Below, piece after piece: positions 7,697 through 8,820 of a stretch of 8,820 bases of DNA. Source of the DNA: an uncultured Mycoplasma sp. (lineage in GTDB: Bacteria > Bacillota_I > Bacilli_A > Mycoplasmatales > Mycoplasmoidaceae). The position numbers were made by a program, and so were the translations under genes. The stretch spans positions 1-8,820 of the forward strand of contig CAMWUV010000016.1 in NCBI GenBank assembly GCA_947177535.1, given 5' to 3'. The notes under the pieces were generated by a model. That model had not been told where the DNA came from, searched no databases, and worked only from the letters and a program-made list of their open reading frames with translations. Numbering within the stretch: position 1 is the stretch's first letter; every line of letters begins with the position of its first letter.

Positions 7697-7739
7697 TTAA
7701 AATGATCAAACTAAAATTATAATAATGTTATCATTTTAA
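7697..7739. repeat. 10-bp inverted repeat enclosing a promoter -10 box
   Basis: TTAAAATGAT (7697-7706) and ATCATTTTAA (7730-7739) are perfect complements with a 23-base spacer. The spacer holds a consensus TATAAT (7718-7723). The left arm overlaps the expected -35 position and the right arm the expected transcription start, the classic arrangement of an operator, though this is inference. Confidence 0.5.
7718..7723 (+). promoter_or_regulatory. Consensus -10 box upstream of the Asn-rich protein gene
   Basis: TATAAT exactly matches the sigma-70-type -10 and would start transcription near 7730, leaving a leader of about 38 bases with AAGGA at 7758-7762 before ATG 7769. No good -35 is present, which is common in mycoplasma promoters. 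Confidence 0.6.
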
Positions 7740-7768
7740 TTTAATTTGATTTATTATAAGGATTTTTT

Positions 7769-8731
7769 ATGTTTGGTAAAAAGAAAATTAAAGTACCTTT
7801 TATTGTTGTTTTGTCTTTTTCAAGAAAGAGTTTAGCTGAAATAGCTAGAAACACAGTCAGTGATGATCAGATATTAAATAAGGTTTTAAAAAGGGAATCA
7901 TCAAAATTTAATGTTAGTGATTTTAAATACTTTAATTTTGTAAATGATGATAACAAAGTTTATCGTGTAATTTTTCAAGTTTTATCAAAAGATAAAGATA
8001 AACTTATAAAAAGACTTTTTTCAGAAATGAAATATGCTTTTGATTGCTCAGATATAGAAATTGTTCAAAAGCAAGATTTTGATTTTAGTAAATATAATTT
8101 AAGAAATGGTTTAGTAAAAGGGGAAATTAATAATTTTTCTAAATCAAACAATTCTTACTTAGATGAAATTCCAACTAGTAAAATATCTCCACTTTCTGAA
8201 ATTGACAAAAAAATTAATCCTTCAATTAATGATTTAAATAATTTTGCAGTTGCAAGTGCTAGCAACCATGAATATATCTCAAATACTTTTGAAACAATTT
8301 TAAATAAAAACCAAAATCAAAATGGTTTTGTAAACAATGACAAAAAAGTAAAAAATTTAGCAAATAATAATTTAAATCAAAACAACTGACAAAATCATCA
8401 AAACCAAAATTTCAATAAATTAGAAACAGAAGATTTAAGCCAATTTGTTCCAAACCACACTAGCTACAGTTTTAACAATCAGCAACCTAGTAACAATAGT
8501 CAACAAAATGTAATCAGTAACAACAATATTGTTAACACATTAAAAAATGAAAATTTTAATCCTAATAATTTAGAAAACAACAATCAATTTAATCCAGATT
8601 TTTCAAGTCATAATCAAAATATTAGTAGTGGTAATAATTCTTCAAATTTTGCTAGTGATTTTCAAAACAATAAATTTAGCAATCAATCAAAAGTTTTTGA
8701 AAACAAAGAAAATATTTCTGAAAAAAATTAA
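7769..8731 (+). CDS. Hypothetical protein with Asn/Gln/Ser-rich low-complexity C-terminal tail
   Basis: A 320-residue protein read through one TGA=Trp (codon 207, 8387-8389). ATG 7769 follows AAGGA by 6 bases. Residues 1 to about 105 look globular: KVPFIVVLSFSRKSLAEIARNT, then a KVYRVIFQVLS strand-like segment and alternating helix and strand character, with no recognised motif. From about residue 110, and strongly from 160, the chain becomes low complexity and rich in Asn, Gln, Ser and Phe with almost no hydrophobic core, resembling prion-like disordered tails. There is no signal peptide, lipobox or membrane segment, so it is probably cytoplasmic. It has its own promoter-like box and its own terminator, so it is probably monocistronic. 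I do not recognise the gene. A role in scaffolding or cytoskeletal assembly would be speculation. Confidence 0.85.
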
Positions 8732-8750
8732 AATTATACTTATAAAAACC

Positions 8751-8788
8751 AAAGGTAAGAAGTTAAATTCTTACCTTTTTTATTTTTT
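8751..8788 (+). terminator. Rho-independent terminator after the Asn-rich protein gene
   Basis: AAAGGTAAGAA (8751-8761) pairs perfectly with TTCTTACCTTT (8768-8778) around a 6-base loop, followed by a T-rich run TTATTTTTT to 8788. It lies 20 bases after the stop. On the other strand the stem is followed by GGTTTTT, so it may act in both directions. Confidence 0.88.
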
Positions 8789-8794
8789 AAAAAT

Positions 8795-8820
8795 TTATTT
8801 TTTTCTATAAACAATAGCAA
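8795..8820 (-). CDS. Possible 3' end of a convergent gene (fragment)
   Basis: On the minus strand the frame ending at TAA 8797-8795 reads AIVYRKK before the stop, a plausible C-terminus for a gene entering from beyond the window. It sits just past a terminator that could work both ways. Only seven codons are visible, so this is a weak call. Confidence 0.2.

Noticed and set aside
7470..7709. Minus-strand reading frame overlapping the end of the AAA+ partner
   Set aside because: Overlaps a longer supported gene, and its Lys/Phe-rich translation comes from A/T runs.
8628..8810. Plus-strand reading frame running through the final terminator
   Set aside because: It is out of frame with the Asn-rich gene, passes through the terminator hairpin and is an Ile/Lys/Leu translation of A/T runs.
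1..8820. tRNA, rRNA or other structured RNA genes
   Set aside because: No GC-richer cloverleaf, TTCGA-type T-loop or rRNA-like segment was seen on either strand; gaps between genes are short and AT-rich.

Overview
The window comes from a low-GC mollicute (Mycoplasma/Ureaplasma relatives) that reads UGA as tryptophan. Every sizeable gene runs through in-frame TGA codons, several at conserved Trp positions: the GWLD motif of the PurA homologue, the D-W-F-G segment of the HPRT homologue, and the S-W-K-E segment after the AAA+ core. A standard-code reading breaks these genes into fragments, and all coordinates here use translation table 4. Species cannot be assigned from the sequence alone. All convincing genes are on the + strand and no intergenic gap exceeds 300 bases.

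Layout. (1) 1-3411: three genes of a nucleoside-type ABC importer, namely the C-terminal half of a double-ATPase subunit (cut by the window start) and two permeases (NupP and NupQ type). The genes are nearly contiguous and close with a strong hairpin terminator. The first permease carries an unusual hydrophilic C-terminal extension of about 180 residues. (2) 3543-5612: a two-gene unit encoding a full-length adenylosuccinate synthetase (PurA) homologue followed by a hypoxanthine phosphoribosyltransferase (HPRT) homologue. Both keep the family scaffold but have lost or changed most of their catalytic and ligand-binding residues. The PurA homologue also contains an exact in-frame 189-bp tandem duplication. 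(3) 5742-7624: a MoxR/CbbQ-type AAA+ ATPase and a co-directional unknown protein that may contain a degenerate von Willebrand A (MIDAS-like) motif. (4) 7769-8731: a protein with a globular-looking N-terminus and a long Asn/Gln/Ser-rich tail. A consensus -10 box inside an inverted repeat precedes it and a strong terminator follows it. The last bases may hold the 3' end of a convergent gene.

How the parts may work together. The importer probably brings in nucleosides or bases, which mollicutes need because they generally cannot make purines de novo. The next unit resembles two purine-salvage enzymes but is unlikely to do their chemistry, so it may be a pair of pseudoenzymes repurposed for binding, regulation or structure. 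The AAA+/partner pair looks like a small remodelling machine of the MoxR-VWA kind. The pseudoenzyme pair and the permease tail are the parts of the window that known families explain least.
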